Shown here: positions 7,856 through 18,547 of the stretch, one piece after another | Numbering within the stretch: position 1 is the first letter of the stretch | Layout of the letters: every line of letters starts with the position of its first letter | Assembly: GCA_965223835.1 (NCBI GenBank) | Contig: CBDCXQ010000001.1 | Span: 2,418,001 to 2,482,000 of the forward strand | Reading direction: 5' to 3' | Origin: CAVYXZ01 sp965223835 | GTDB taxonomy: Bacteria; Chloroflexota; Anaerolineae; Aggregatilineales; Phototrophicaceae | DNA length: 64,000 nucleotides | Position numbers and translations under genes: made by a program | The notes under the pieces: model-generated | Database searches by the model: none | What the model saw: only the letters and a program-made list of their open reading frames with translations | Told to the model about the DNA's origin: nothing

Positions 7856-9022
7856 CTAATGAGTGATTTGTAAATGGCGCAACTTTGAAACTGTCTGAGC
7901 CAAGACATCAACGGCTCGATCAATATCCTCTAAAGTCGTCTGGCGGCCAACAGTGAGCCGTAAACCACTAATTGCTTCTTTTTCACGATAACCCATAGCC
8001 AGTAGGACTTCAGATGGTTCGGGATTACCTGTTTTGCATGCCGAGCCACCGCTGGCTGCGATGCCGTTGACATCCAGATGCATTAAAAGTGTATTGCTAT
8101 CAATGCCAGGAATGATGAAACTCGCATGAGAAGGCAGCCGTTGGTGAGGATGTCCAGTTAATTGTGCATCAGGCACCCTTTGGATTACATTGTCTATGAG
8201 GTAATCGCGCATTGTGCAAAAGTGATTAACATGCTGATCGGCCTCATCATAGGCGATCTCTAGCGCACGAGCCAGTCCCACGATAAAGGGCGTGTTGTGC
8301 GTTCCAGCACGTCGCCCACCCTCGTGACTGCCACCCGTATTGTGAGTAATTAATTCAAGACCATCACGAACAAATAATGCACCAACACCTTTAGGGCCAT
8401 AAAATTTATGCGCTGATATACTCAGCATATCGACACCAAGTTTGTCCACATCGAGCGAAAGTTGTCCAGCTGCTTGGACAGCATCGGTGTGGAAAAGGAT
8501 GCCATTATTTCGGGTATGATTCGCAAGCTCGGCAATTGGTTGAATCGAACCGACCTCATTGTTTGCATAAATGATGCTGGCAATAGTTGTCTCGCTTGTA
8601 ATTTCGCTCTCGAAAACATCAGAATCACAAATACCATATTGATTAACTGGTAGCAGCGTGTAGCGAAAGTCGTGAATGGCAGCAAGTTGACGCACTGTTA
8701 AGCCAACTGCCTCATGCTCGGTTGGCATCGTGAGGATATGGTTTCCCTGGTCTCGCTTTATCAAAGCAGCACCCCGAATAGCGAGATTATCGCTTTCTGA
8801 GCCACCACTTGTAAATACGATTTCCTTAGACTGACAATTCAAAATCTTGGCGACCATCTCACGAGCGGATTCGATTGCGCTCTCAGCCTGGCGACCAAAT
8901 CGATGGGATGAAGAAGCGTTCCCGTAGACCTCTGTGAAATAAGGTAACATAGCATCAACAACGCGCGGGTCTGTCGGCGTTGATGCCGAATGGTCAAGGT
9001 AAATAGTGTTGTACTTAGGCAT
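7856..9022 (-). CDS. Cysteine desulfurase (IscS/NifS family)
   Basis: A 388-residue PLP-dependent enzyme that converts cysteine to alanine and leaves a persulfide for Fe-S cluster or tRNA thiolation. The N-terminus has the family opening YLDHSASTPTDPRV; the PLP lysine is Lys206 in SISAHKFYGPKG; the active-site cysteine is Cys329 in SGGSACKTG, a form like the NifS/IscS flexible loop. No scaffold gene (iscU, sufU) is adjacent; instead mnmA follows 18 bases downstream, so a role in 2-thiouridine synthesis is likely, with other roles possible. The ATG at 9022 matches the usual family start. A 365-base intergenic stretch separates it from divergent enolase. Confidence 0.95.
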   Translation of the reverse strand: MPKYNTIYLDHSASTPTDPRVVDAMLPYFTEVYGNASSSHRFGRQAESAIESAREMVAKILNCQSKEIVFTSGGSESDNLAIRGAALIKRDQGNHILTMPTEHEAVGLTVRQLAAIHDFRYTLLPVNQYGICDSDVFESEITSETTIASIIYANNEVGSIQPIAELANHTRNNGILFHTDAVQAAGQLSLDVDKLGVDMLSISAHKFYGPKGVGALFVRDGLELITHNTGGSHEGGRRAGTHNTPFIVGLARALEIAYDEADQHVNHFCTMRDYLIDNVIQRVPDAQLTGHPHQRLPSHASFIIPGIDSNTLLMHLDVNGIAASGGSACKTGNPEPSEVLLAMGYREKEAISGLRLTVGRQTTLEDIDRAVDVLAQTVSKLRHLQITH

Positions 9023-10671
<1,649 letters not shown>

Positions 10672-10740
10672 TGGTCCTGACTATGCGAAGGAACATAACC
10701 CAAACAATTTGACTTTTCCTGCCAGAGAGGAAGTACCCCA

Positions 10741-12216
10741 TTGTCTGATAACCCAATTGACGGTAAAAGGACCAAGATAGTCGCCACAATCGGCCCCGCA
10801 TCCAGCAGTGCCGCCGTAATGCGGGCCATGATACATGCAGGCATGAATGTTGCTCGCATCAATTTTTCGCATGGCGACCACGAAACCCATGGCGCAACCA
10901 TTGATCGCCTCCGCCAGATTGCGGCTGAGGAGAATGCGGTTCTCGCTATCATGTGCGACCTTCAAGGTCCCAAAATACGTATTGGTACAGTCGCCGATGA
11001 ACCGCTAGAACTTTCAAGAGGCGATACAATTACCCTTACCCTCGACGAGGAACTTGCAAACAATAAAGACCGGAATACGATTCTATTGCCTCACCCTGAG
11101 TTCGTTGCCGACATCGAAGCCGGCATGGAATTGCTGCTTGATGACGGCAATTTAGAGTTTGTTGTTCGAGAAAAATCGCGTGATACCCTCATTTGTGAGG
11201 TTGTCATTGGTGGAGAATTAACCTCGCGTAAAGGTGTCACCGCACCCACCGCCAAACTCTCACTCTCGGCCATCACTGATAAAGACCGGGCCGACGTGGA
11301 ATTCGCATTGCGCAAGAACACAGACTATCTTGCCATGTCATTCGTCCGCTCTGAGGAGGATATTCGTGAGCTGCGCTGGTTAATTCGTCACCTCAGCGCC
11401 CATAGATCCCCGGCTATTGTCTCAAAAATCGAGAAACATGAAGCGCTGGAAAACATCGAAGCCATCATAGATGCTTCAGATGGTGTCATGGTCGCACGCG
11501 GCGACCTCGGCGTGGAAACACCAGCGGAAGAAGTTCCCGTCCATCAAAAACGTATTATCAACTTATGTAATATCGCAAGCAAACCAGTTATCACAGCCAC
11601 CCAGATGCTCAGTTCTATGGTCGATAGCCCTCGCCCGACCCGGGCCGAAGCCAGCGATGTATATAACGCAATCATGGACGGGACTGATGCTGTCATGCTG
11701 AGCAACGAAACTGCAGTCGGCAAATTCCCAATTGTTGCAGTTGAGACAATGACAAGTATCGCCAAAATTGCTGAGCAGAATCTGTTGGGTGAGCGCGAAA
11801 TTCGAGCAATCCACTATCCCCACGCAGAAGGTCGCGAAGTAATCTCCGACGCGATTAGCCAGGCAACTAGCCAGATCGCCGAAGTTTTGCGTTGTCGAGC
11901 AATTGTCACGTCAACCCTGACCGGCTATACCGCCCGCCAGGTGGCTAAGGAGCGACCACGCACGCCCATTATTTGTGTCACACCTAGCGAAATCACATAT
12001 CGCCTGATGGCCTTGGTCTGGGGCGTCACACCGATGATGACCCCACAATTCAACACGATTGATGAAATGGTTGAACTGGTTGTCCAAACAGCCAATGAGT
12101 CTGGCCTGGTCGAACGGGGTGATAGCCTCGTCATCATTGCTGGTGTACCATTTGGTATTGGGGGGCAAACAAATTTTCTCAAATTGCACATTGTTGGTGA
12201 ATCAGGTGAAATCTGA
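10741..12216 (+). CDS. pyk: Pyruvate kinase
   Basis: A 491-residue enzyme transferring phosphate from phosphoenolpyruvate to ADP. The N-terminal RTKIVATIGPAS, the INFSHGDHE loop, the catalytic lysine and metal region VSKIEKHEALENIEAI followed by VARGDLGVE, and the MLSSMV and SNETAVGKFP segments all match the family. The C-terminal domain (TLTGYTARQVAKERP) is present. The gene appears to start with TTG at 10741, with AGAGGAAG upstream; no ATG fits before the conserved N-terminus, so a rare start may limit translation. It follows enolase by 69 bases and converges with a zinc-ribbon gene 11 bases away. Confidence 0.96.
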   Translation: MSDNPIDGKRTKIVATIGPASSSAAVMRAMIHAGMNVARINFSHGDHETHGATIDRLRQIAAEENAVLAIMCDLQGPKIRIGTVADEPLELSRGDTITLTLDEELANNKDRNTILLPHPEFVADIEAGMELLLDDGNLEFVVREKSRDTLICEVVIGGELTSRKGVTAPTAKLSLSAITDKDRADVEFALRKNTDYLAMSFVRSEEDIRELRWLIRHLSAHRSPAIVSKIEKHEALENIEAIIDASDGVMVARGDLGVETPAEEVPVHQKRIINLCNIASKPVITATQMLSSMVDSPRPTRAEASDVYNAIMDGTDAVMLSNETAVGKFPIVAVETMTSIAKIAEQNLLGEREIRAIHYPHAEGREVISDAISQATSQIAEVLRCRAIVTSTLTGYTARQVAKERPRTPIICVTPSEITYRLMALVWGVTPMMTPQFNTIDEMVELVVQTANESGLVERGDSLVIIAGVPFGIGGQTNFLKLHIVGESGEI

Positions 12217-12227
12217 GCAGACCACGG

Positions 12228-12773
12228 TCAGTATTCATCGCCCTCAACAAATTCGAGCGAATCCGGGGGCTGATAAATTGCCTGTTCATCAGGGATGGTT
12301 GCTGAAATAGATTGTTGTGGAGGCAACCACTCCGCTTGTTGACTAACCTGGCTGGCCGCACAATGCGGGCAGATTTTCCATGAAAGATCCATCAAATAGC
12401 GACACTTCACGCAGGCTTTCTTAAGCCGCGTATGGCATGATGGGCATACTTGCCACTCCGCCTGGGTGCGAATGCCACAGGTCGGACAAACCGGCTTTTC
12501 TTCGATTTCTTGCAGCAGTGCTTCTTCTTCCAGCGAACGTTCATATGCCTCTGCCAGCGTTTCACGTGGTCGCAAGAATAAGTAAATGAGTAAACCAGGC
12601 AAATTTAAGAGGGCAACAAACAGGCCAACGAACAACCGCATCAGCGTATCCCTTGAACGTGCCTTCATATCCCGATACGTCCACAAAATCATTGCCAACC
12701 AGAAAGCAATGCCCACAATACCGGCATAAATTGCCAGTCCCAATATCAAATCTTCAGTACGAAGTTCAATCAT
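12228..12773 (-). CDS. Membrane-anchored double zinc-ribbon protein
   Basis: A 181-residue protein with two N-terminal membrane helices (about 10-30 and 48-68), a charged helical stretch (ETLAEAYERSLEEEALLQEI) and a cytosolic double zinc ribbon made of paired CxxC knuckles: CPTC, CPSC, CVKC and CPHC between about residues 95 and 140. A Pro/Gln/acidic tail follows. Such DZANK-like ribbons usually serve protein-protein contacts rather than catalysis; no enzyme motif is seen. It lies alone on the minus strand between pyruvate kinase (convergent) and radC (divergent). Function unknown. Confidence 0.7.
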   Translation of the reverse strand: MIELRTEDLILGLAIYAGIVGIAFWLAMILWTYRDMKARSRDTLMRLFVGLFVALLNLPGLLIYLFLRPRETLAEAYERSLEEEALLQEIEEKPVCPTCGIRTQAEWQVCPSCHTRLKKACVKCRYLMDLSWKICPHCAASQVSQQAEWLPPQQSISATIPDEQAIYQPPDSLEFVEGDEY

Positions 12774-12874
12774 CGAATCAACACCTTCAATTTAAGTTAG
12801 CAGTATAGCAGCCAGTCCCTGCTGGTGCAACGCAGCGACTATGCTAAAATATGCTCTAAAATGAGCAACCCCAC

Positions 12875-13573
12875 ATGCCAAAATCAAATACTAATCACAT
12901 ATCTATGCATGATCTGCCTGATGCCCTGCGCCCCCGTGAACGACTATTCAATCACGGGCCAGGCGCCTTATCAGATGTTGAATTGTTAGCGATTATTTTG
13001 CGAACAGGCACGACAGACGATAATGTTTTGCACTTTTCAGAACGTATTTTGGCGCACTACAACGGCTTGTCTGGTCTGGCGCAAGCGTCTGTCAGCGAAC
13101 TCAACCAGTTCAAAGGATTGGGTACTGCCAAGATTGCCCAGATTTCAGCAGCCCTCGAACTCGGAAAACGCCTCATAACCTACAACCCCCAGGAACGCCC
13201 TCATGTTCGTCGGGCTGAAGATGCTGCCCGTTTAGTGGCTGATATGGGTCAATTAACCCAGGAACAAGTGCGTGTAATCTTGCTTGATACTTCCCGGCAT
13301 GTCATCGCCATTCCCACGATTTACATTGGAACCATCAATGCGTCGGTCCTGCGCGTTTCAGAAGTCTTGCGCGAAGCTGTTATGCGTAATAGTCCGGCGA
13401 TTATTGTCGTTCACAATCACCCATCGGGTGATACAACTCCCTCTCCCGAAGATATTGAATTAACGCATGCGCTCATTGCTGGCGCACGCCTATTAGACAT
13501 TGTTCTGATTGACCATCTCATTATTGGGCAAAATTCGTGGTCATCGCTCAAAGAATTGGGCCTGGCGTTTTAA
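12875..13573 (+). CDS. radC: RadC-family JAB-domain protein
   Basis: A 232-residue RadC/UPF0758 protein. The N-terminal part has the family pattern RPRERLFNHGPGALSDVELL followed by a helix-hairpin-helix-like segment (LNQFKGLGTAKIAQISAALE), and the C-terminal JAB-like domain carries HNHPSGDTTPSPEDIE with the metal-type His-x-His and Asp. Once linked to DNA repair, its biochemical role is not settled. Start choice is uncertain: the ATG at 12875 has no clear ribosome site, and an in-frame ATG at 12905 would give MHDLPDALRP. A TATGCTAAAAT stretch about 35 bases upstream may be the -10 region, so the message could have a very short leader. The gene ends one base before a convergent gene. Confidence 0.92.
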   Translation: MPKSNTNHISMHDLPDALRPRERLFNHGPGALSDVELLAIILRTGTTDDNVLHFSERILAHYNGLSGLAQASVSELNQFKGLGTAKIAQISAALELGKRLITYNPQERPHVRRAEDAARLVADMGQLTQEQVRVILLDTSRHVIAIPTIYIGTINASVLRVSEVLREAVMRNSPAIIVVHNHPSGDTTPSPEDIELTHALIAGARLLDIVLIDHLIIGQNSWSSLKELGLAF

Positions 13574-13574
13574 T

Positions 13575-14915
13575 TTAATCGATTTCAGCATCATCTGCCT
13601 CAGCACTTTCCAGATAAGCACCCATAATTGCCAGATCACTCACCCGTACATCCCACTGATGTCCCGAAGCATAAAACATGATACCAACTATTGACGCTGG
13701 GGCTGGTTCCAAAAGGCTGAACAAATTCGGACTTTCATAGATATACCAGGCACGTTCATTTATTCGCTCATGGTCTTGTTGACATGAAGCGCACCGCAGC
13801 GGGACATTGGACTGCGTGTCGGCTTCACGTGCATAAAACCCGTGAAACCATTTCTGGGCTTCCCCATCTGCATCAATGTAATCCATGCGCAACATCAGCG
13901 GGCACTCACTACCATCAATCGCGTTACAAACATTCAAGGACTGATATTCGATGAAGAATGTGGTTCGTATCGCCAAATAGTTGAATTCGTCAGGTCGTAC
14001 ACTTAAGCCAGTCTGGCCGAAACTCTGAACACAAGATGTTCGGCCATGGCTGGTAGCACCATTTGCCCGAATAAAACGTACCACAGGCAAGCCATCAAGG
14101 ATGCGTAATTCATATTCACCCAACGGGTTATCGTCCGGGTCATTGTCACATAGCCATTGATTACTTGTGTTGACACTTCCGGGTCCCGAATCAGCCAATA
14201 GATCAACCAAACCAAGTTGTTGGCTGAACTCACCTGTCTCGTAATCTACTGTTCCCAGATTATCTGGCGGAATCAGATGACCAACTCGACGGTCCGCCGG
14301 TATCAAAATGACGCGACCCTCACGATTGAAGACTGTGAATTCTGCATCCGTCGCATTAATGATATATTGACCACTACCTTCTAACCGAGCCGCCGTCCCC
14401 TGAATGCTCTCAATATCAAACAGAATGTTACTACCTGCGTCCGCGGGAATGTCGACACTCAAGCGCCCGAAAAAATTACCCAAGCTAATCACGTGACCAA
14501 CCCGGCTCCACTCATAGCGCGGACGGGTAGCAGTCCGCATGGTAACAGCAGAATTGTTTTCCACCGTTACTAGAGCGATTATTGAGTCATCATCGGCAAT
14601 CTGGATCATGCCCTGAGATTGTAAATCCGTGGTGATAATCATGCCTTGCGAGATCGTTGCGCCCCTGCGTTCAGCGCGTTCAAGTGGATTGGCTACATCG
14701 GCGATCCCGACCGATCCTCGGCCCACAGTGAGAACACCCTGTATCGGTACACTGGACTGGAAGAGAAAATAATCAACCCCGATGATGATTATGACACCAA
14801 GTAAGCAAAAAATGGCAAATGCGACCAGTAAAACCCCCCAGGCCAAACGTTGTGGATCAACCCGGTATACAGGTACAGTGGTTACAGAAGCGTTCAAGAA
14901 CCAGACCTCAACCAT
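13575..14915 (-). CDS. FecR-like single-pass membrane protein
   Basis: A 446-residue protein with one membrane helix (about 25-52) and a large extracytoplasmic part. Residues about 58-235 show the FecR pattern: a GxVxVGRG-type strand, GATISQGMIITTDLQSQGMI, then IADDDSIIALVTVENNS, and a second set of strands ending EFTVFNREGRVILI. The remainder (about 250-440) contains several cysteines (CDND, CNAID, CPLML, CASCQQD) and looks like a second beta domain possibly with disulfides. FecR domains elsewhere sense or relay surface signals; no sigma factor gene is adjacent, so signalling here is unproven. The start at 14915 lacks a well-placed ribosome site; an internal TTG seven codons in is an alternative. 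Confidence 0.6.
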   Translation of the reverse strand: MVEVWFLNASVTTVPVYRVDPQRLAWGVLLVAFAIFCLLGVIIIIGVDYFLFQSSVPIQGVLTVGRGSVGIADVANPLERAERRGATISQGMIITTDLQSQGMIQIADDDSIIALVTVENNSAVTMRTATRPRYEWSRVGHVISLGNFFGRLSVDIPADAGSNILFDIESIQGTAARLEGSGQYIINATDAEFTVFNREGRVILIPADRRVGHLIPPDNLGTVDYETGEFSQQLGLVDLLADSGPGSVNTSNQWLCDNDPDDNPLGEYELRILDGLPVVRFIRANGATSHGRTSCVQSFGQTGLSVRPDEFNYLAIRTTFFIEYQSLNVCNAIDGSECPLMLRMDYIDADGEAQKWFHGFYAREADTQSNVPLRCASCQQDHERINERAWYIYESPNLFSLLEPAPASIVGIMFYASGHQWDVRVSDLAIMGAYLESAEADDAEID

Positions 14916-14972
14916 CCTATATTATTCGGCGCACATTATATCACACACCTCGACGGCAATTTGCCTGTCATG

Positions 14973-14978
14973 TATAAT
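14973..14978 (+). promoter_or_regulatory. Probable -10 element for yebC-ruvCA
   Basis: A consensus TATAAT lies 44 bases before the yebC start, in the divergent gap with the FecR-like gene. No good -35 hexamer sits at the usual distance, so confidence is limited. Confidence 0.4.
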
Positions 14979-15021
14979 ATGGAACCAAAACACGGTCATA
15001 AATGCATAAGGGAGAGCCGCG

Positions 15022-15777
15022 ATGTCGGGGCATAGCAAATGGTCGACAATTAAGCGAAAAAAGGGCGCGGAAGATGCCAAACGCGGTAAGATTTTCACGC
15101 GCCTTGCACGTGACATTACGGTTGCCGCTCGTGAAGGTGGCGGTGATGAAGCAGCCAATTCAAAACTCAAGCTGGCAATAACCAAAGCCAAAGCCGCCAA
15201 CATGCCGAAAGAAAATATCGAGCGGGCCGTATTGCGGGGCACCGGCGGTCTTGATGGCGAGGATATGGTCGAAATCACCTACGAGGGGTACGGCCCCGAT
15301 GGTGTTGCATTTATTATTGATGTTTTGACCGACAATAAAAACCGGGCACTGGCAGAAGTCAAACATGCGTTTAATCGTTCAGGTGGCAGCCTTGCATCAG
15401 CGGGTTCTGTTACCTGGCAGTTTGAACAAAAAGGCTACCTGACACTGAATGCGACCCAGGCCGACTTTGATGAAGTATTTATGGTGGCTGCCGAAGCCGG
15501 GGCCGACGATGTTGAGCAGGAAGACGACATTATCGCTGTTTACACGCCGCGTGAGATGTTTGGTGCGGTTGAACAAGCGCTCTCAGATGAGGGCTACGAC
15601 GTTGATGAATCCGAATTGCGCTGGGAACCGACGAATGAAACCGAACTACCTGCCGAGAAAGCAATACAGAATATGCGGCTGATGGAGCGCCTCGAAGAAT
15701 TAGACGATGTTCAATCGGTGTCCTCCAACTTAATGATTACGACTGAAGTCGCCGCCGCCTTTGAAGCCGCATCCTAA
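15022..15777 (+). CDS. yebC: YebC/TACO1-family protein
   Basis: A 251-residue YebC/PmpR-type protein. The signature N-terminus MSGHSKWSTIKRKKGAED and the following KIFTRLARDI, MPKENIERA and YEGYGPDGVA blocks are all present. Members have been described as DNA-binding regulators and, in more recent work on the family, as helpers of translation through difficult proline stretches. A strong GGGAGAG ribosome site lies seven bases before the ATG. The stop codon overlaps the ruvC start (TAATG), the frequent yebC-ruvC-ruvA arrangement, so the genes form one operon. Length is typical. Confidence 0.96.
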   Translation: MSGHSKWSTIKRKKGAEDAKRGKIFTRLARDITVAAREGGGDEAANSKLKLAITKAKAANMPKENIERAVLRGTGGLDGEDMVEITYEGYGPDGVAFIIDVLTDNKNRALAEVKHAFNRSGGSLASAGSVTWQFEQKGYLTLNATQADFDEVFMVAAEAGADDVEQEDDIIAVYTPREMFGAVEQALSDEGYDVDESELRWEPTNETELPAEKAIQNMRLMERLEELDDVQSVSSNLMITTEVAAAFEAAS

Positions 15778-16268
15778 TGTTATCTTTGGGCATTGATCCT
15801 GGTACCGCAACCATTGGCTATGGCCTGGTATGTGAACTTCAGGACGGTTCGCTCCAGGCAGTTGATTTTGGGGTCATTACAACGCCGCCAAAAGTCCCAA
15901 TGCCGGATCGCCTCAAACAGATTTACGAAGAACTCACGCAGGTCGTGGCTGTCCATCAACCAGATCGGGCTGGCGTTGAAGAGTTATTCTTCGCCCGTAA
16001 TGTCACTACGGCAATCACCGTAGCCCAGGGACGGGGTGTCATTTTGTTAGCTTTGAGCAATGCGGACTTGCCCATCGCCGAGTACAAGCCTAACACAATC
16101 AAACAATCAATTGCCGGTTATGGCGGTGCGAAGAAGCCTCAGATGCAAGAAATGGTGCGCATGTTGCTGGGCCTGGAGAAAATCCCCCGGCCAGATGATG
16201 CGGCTGATGCGCTGGCAGTTGCCATCACCGATATTCATAGCTCACGTTATGCCGGCTTACGGGATTAG
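15777..16268 (+). CDS. ruvC: Crossover junction endodeoxyribonuclease RuvC
   Basis: A 163-residue Holliday-junction resolvase. The four acidic catalytic residues are recognisable: Asp in LGIDPGTATIGYG at the start, Glu in VEELFFARN, and two aspartates in the C-terminal RPDDAADALAVA segment. It cuts four-way junctions presented by the RuvAB motor. The start overlaps the stop of yebC by one base, and ruvA begins 13 bases after its end. RuvB is not in the window. The length is close to the family norm. Confidence 0.96.
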   Translation: MLSLGIDPGTATIGYGLVCELQDGSLQAVDFGVITTPPKVPMPDRLKQIYEELTQVVAVHQPDRAGVEELFFARNVTTAITVAQGRGVILLALSNADLPIAEYKPNTIKQSIAGYGGAKKPQMQEMVRMLLGLEKIPRPDDAADALAVAITDIHSSRYAGLRD

Positions 16269-16281
16269 GGAATGGTTTGCC

Positions 16282-16851
16282 ATGATCGCCAGCATTCAGG
16301 GTCATATCACTCTAGTTGAAACGGCTTCCATTGTGATCCTTGTGAATGGCATCGGTTATCAGGTGTTCGTTCCAACTCCAACCGATTTTCTTAGTGGTGA
16401 CGAGGTCGCGCTACACACTCACTTAATTGTCCGTGAAGACTCGCTGACGTTATTTGGGTTTTCAACGATTAACGAGCGTGAGATCTTCGAAACCTTGCTT
16501 AAGGTCAACGGTGTCGGACCACGCATGGCGCTGGCAACCTTGAGCACGATGACCATCGATAGTTTGCGCAACGCCGTCTTCAGTGAACGAGCGGAAATTC
16601 TGACACGCGTGCCGGGCATCGGCAAAAAAACCGCGCAGAAAATCGTATTCGAACTCAAAGATAAGCTTCAAGATGGCCTGGACACAATGCCTGTAACCGA
16701 GTTGGACGACATCAATACCGAGGTTATGGACGTACTGGTTGCGCTGGGTTACAGTATCGTTGAGGCGCAAACCGCGTTACAATCACTGCCCAAGGATGCA
16801 CCAGATAATGTTGAAGAACGTGTCCGACTTGCATTGCAGAATTTTGTGTAG
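16282..16851 (+). CDS. ruvA: Holliday junction DNA helicase subunit RuvA
   Basis: A 189-residue tetrameric junction-binding protein that loads the RuvB motor. Domain I (MIASIQGHI through LFGFSTINEREIFETLL), the helix-hairpin-helix motifs LLKVNGVGPRMAL and LTRVPGIGKKTAQKIVFELKDK, and the flexible linker leading to domain III (DVLVALGYSIVEAQTAL) are all visible. The frame is open upstream, but the ATG at 16282 gives the canonical MIxxIxG start. It follows ruvC by 13 bases. The helper gene ruvB must be encoded elsewhere. Confidence 0.96.
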   Translation: MIASIQGHITLVETASIVILVNGIGYQVFVPTPTDFLSGDEVALHTHLIVREDSLTLFGFSTINEREIFETLLKVNGVGPRMALATLSTMTIDSLRNAVFSERAEILTRVPGIGKKTAQKIVFELKDKLQDGLDTMPVTELDDINTEVMDVLVALGYSIVEAQTALQSLPKDAPDNVEERVRLALQNFV

Positions 16852-16860
16852 GAATAACTA

Positions 16861-17235
16861 ATGTCTGCACTGGACCAGTATCCACGACGTGATGGCCTGT
16901 ATCGCATTTTGCCACACGGCATAGCGGTTCACAATCGGTATCAAGATCGGGTCATTATGTTGGACGCACTGAGCTGTGAAATCTGGTTGCGGGCGGATGG
17001 TATCACCTCGCTGCGCCTGATCGCTCGTGACATTGCTGGCGTAAGCGGCACCTCTATCGAAACAATGAGTCGCACGGTCTCGATACTCATCGTTATTCTT
17101 AATAGTGAGGGTGTCCTTTACCCAAGCAAGCATCCGGCTGAACTCCCCTATCATTTGCGCCTGCCGCAGGAAGATCAAGATATAGATCAAATGCATGACA
17201 GCCTCGTTGCCGCAGGCTGGCTGGACGAAGAATGA
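16861..17235 (+). CDS. PqqD-like peptide-recognition (RRE) family protein
   Basis: A 124-residue protein resembling PqqD/RiPP recognition elements. The typical pattern is present: a strand with ALSCEIWLRADGITSLRLIARDI (the structured wing helix region), followed by a helix SRTVSILIVILNSEGVLY. PqqD-type domains bind leader peptides for radical-SAM and other peptide-modifying enzymes, but many standalone copies have unknown roles. No radical-SAM or precursor peptide gene is visible nearby. AGGA lies seven bases before the ATG. Its stop overlaps a possible thyX start (ATGA), so it may be translationally coupled to thyX and belongs to the tail of the ruv operon. Confidence 0.6.
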   Translation: MSALDQYPRRDGLYRILPHGIAVHNRYQDRVIMLDALSCEIWLRADGITSLRLIARDIAGVSGTSIETMSRTVSILIVILNSEGVLYPSKHPAELPYHLRLPQEDQDIDQMHDSLVAAGWLDEE

Positions 17236-17255
17236 GCACAAACGGAGATAACCAC

Positions 17256-17975
17256 ATGCCAGACAGCCCTTTGATCGGACGGCGGGTTGATATACTTGAC
17301 AAAGGCTTTATTGAATTTATAGACATGTTGCCCCACCCATCAACCAATGTCTCCGGCGACCTGGCAATTGTGAATGCGGCGCGCGTCTCTTTCTTGGGTG
17401 AGAGCAAAGGACCAGATCAAGACAAAAAGCTTTTGTTTTATTTACTCCGTAACCAACACACGTCGCCATTTGAAATGGTTGAATTCAAATTCCGCTGCCG
17501 TGCCCCGCTGGTGACATGGTGGCAATGGGTCCGTCATAGGACCTGGAACATGAATGCCCAATCAGGTCGTTACACCCCATTTGAAGAAAATGACTTCTAC
17601 GTACCGCCCGTCTGGCGTCGACAGGCACAAAGCAACAAACAGGCCAGTGAAGGCGAAGTTGATCCAGACACCAACGCTCGACTCACAGAAAAATTGGTCC
17701 AACACTATCAGCAGGGTTATCAATTGTATGAGGAAGCCCTTGAATCTGGCGTTTCTAAAGAAATGGCCCGCCTATACCTACCAGGGTTCAGTGTTTATTA
17801 CACCTGGGTAACAAAGGTAGATGCGCACAATTTGATGCACTTCCTGCGTCTACGCATGGCTGCGGATGCTCAGTATGAGATTCGGGTTTATGCCGAGGCG
17901 ATTTATGAGCATTTTTTCAAGCCTGCCCTGCCCTGGACTGCCGAAGCGTTTGAGAAGTATGTCCTGCAAGACTAA
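17256..17975 (+). CDS. thyX: Flavin-dependent thymidylate synthase ThyX
   Basis: A 239-residue FAD- and NADPH-dependent enzyme methylating dUMP to dTMP with methylene-tetrahydrofolate. The ThyX signature RHRX7S is exact (RHRTWNMNAQS), followed by GRYTPF, and the C-terminal region carries ARLYLPGFSVYYTW and the LRLRMAADAQYEIR block. An upstream ATG at 17232 overlaps the stop of the preceding gene; the ATG at 17256 has GGAG eight bases upstream and is preferred. Presence of ThyX suggests that the classical ThyA may be missing, though the window cannot show this. The 3' end overlaps the convergent lipoprotein gene by four bases. Confidence 0.95.
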   Translation: MPDSPLIGRRVDILDKGFIEFIDMLPHPSTNVSGDLAIVNAARVSFLGESKGPDQDKKLLFYLLRNQHTSPFEMVEFKFRCRAPLVTWWQWVRHRTWNMNAQSGRYTPFEENDFYVPPVWRRQAQSNKQASEGEVDPDTNARLTEKLVQHYQQGYQLYEEALESGVSKEMARLYLPGFSVYYTWVTKVDAHNLMHFLRLRMAADAQYEIRVYAEAIYEHFFKPALPWTAEAFEKYVLQD

Positions 17976-18535
17976 AAGTCTGGAGCCAACTCGGCACCTT
18001 GAGTCACACACATCTGCACACCAAGTGGATTAATCGGATGGACCTGCCAGCCATACAATTTTCCCGGCTCGAACTTGTCGGCAGTAAAGATGTAGCCATC
18101 GGCATTGACATAATCCACAAAAATTTCTTCGGCCTGATCGTTTAAAAGCATGACTTTATAGAATTCAGCCCCATCAATCATGCTCCAAAACACAGCCACA
18201 TCGTCGCCACGCATGTAACTGCGTTTAGTCCGTGCAAGATCCACGCCAAAATTCTCACATCCAGGTATCTCTGTCGGCAAAATTGCCTGAATCTGACTCA
18301 CCGTTGGCAGTACATTTGGCGTAATTGTTGGTATTGGTGTATCAGTCGCTTGTGGCGCAGCCGTCCATTCCGGTGGCAATGTTGGTCGCTCAATCGGTGC
18401 TGCCGTTGGCGCATCGGTTGGGACTTCGGTTGGCGCTTCGGTCGCTGGCAGCAGGGTTGGCACAACCTGGGCTTCTGGTGCGCAAGCAGCCAGAACTAAA
18501 CCAATAACCAACATGAATTGAGTCCAGTAGCGCAT
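17972..18535 (-). CDS. Lipoprotein with Thr/Pro-rich linker
   Basis: A 187-residue secreted lipoprotein. The signal peptide ends in a clear lipobox (LVLAAC, cysteine 18), so the protein should be lipidated and held at the outer face of the membrane. Residues about 25-85 form a repetitive Thr/Pro/Ala linker (PTEVPTDAPT), then a compact domain of about 100 residues with two cysteines follows, with a tryptophan- and tyrosine-rich pattern (AVFWSMIDGAEFYKVML, YGWQVHP) suggesting a fibronectin-like beta fold. No enzymatic motif is visible. It is last in the minus-strand run with the small membrane protein and truncated haemoglobin. Confidence 0.75.
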   Translation of the reverse strand: MRYWTQFMLVIGLVLAACAPEAQVVPTLLPATEAPTEVPTDAPTAAPIERPTLPPEWTAAPQATDTPIPTITPNVLPTVSQIQAILPTEIPGCENFGVDLARTKRSYMRGDDVAVFWSMIDGAEFYKVMLLNDQAEEIFVDYVNADGYIFTADKFEPGKLYGWQVHPINPLGVQMCVTQGAELAPDF

Positions 18536-18547
18536 CGTGCCTTCTTT

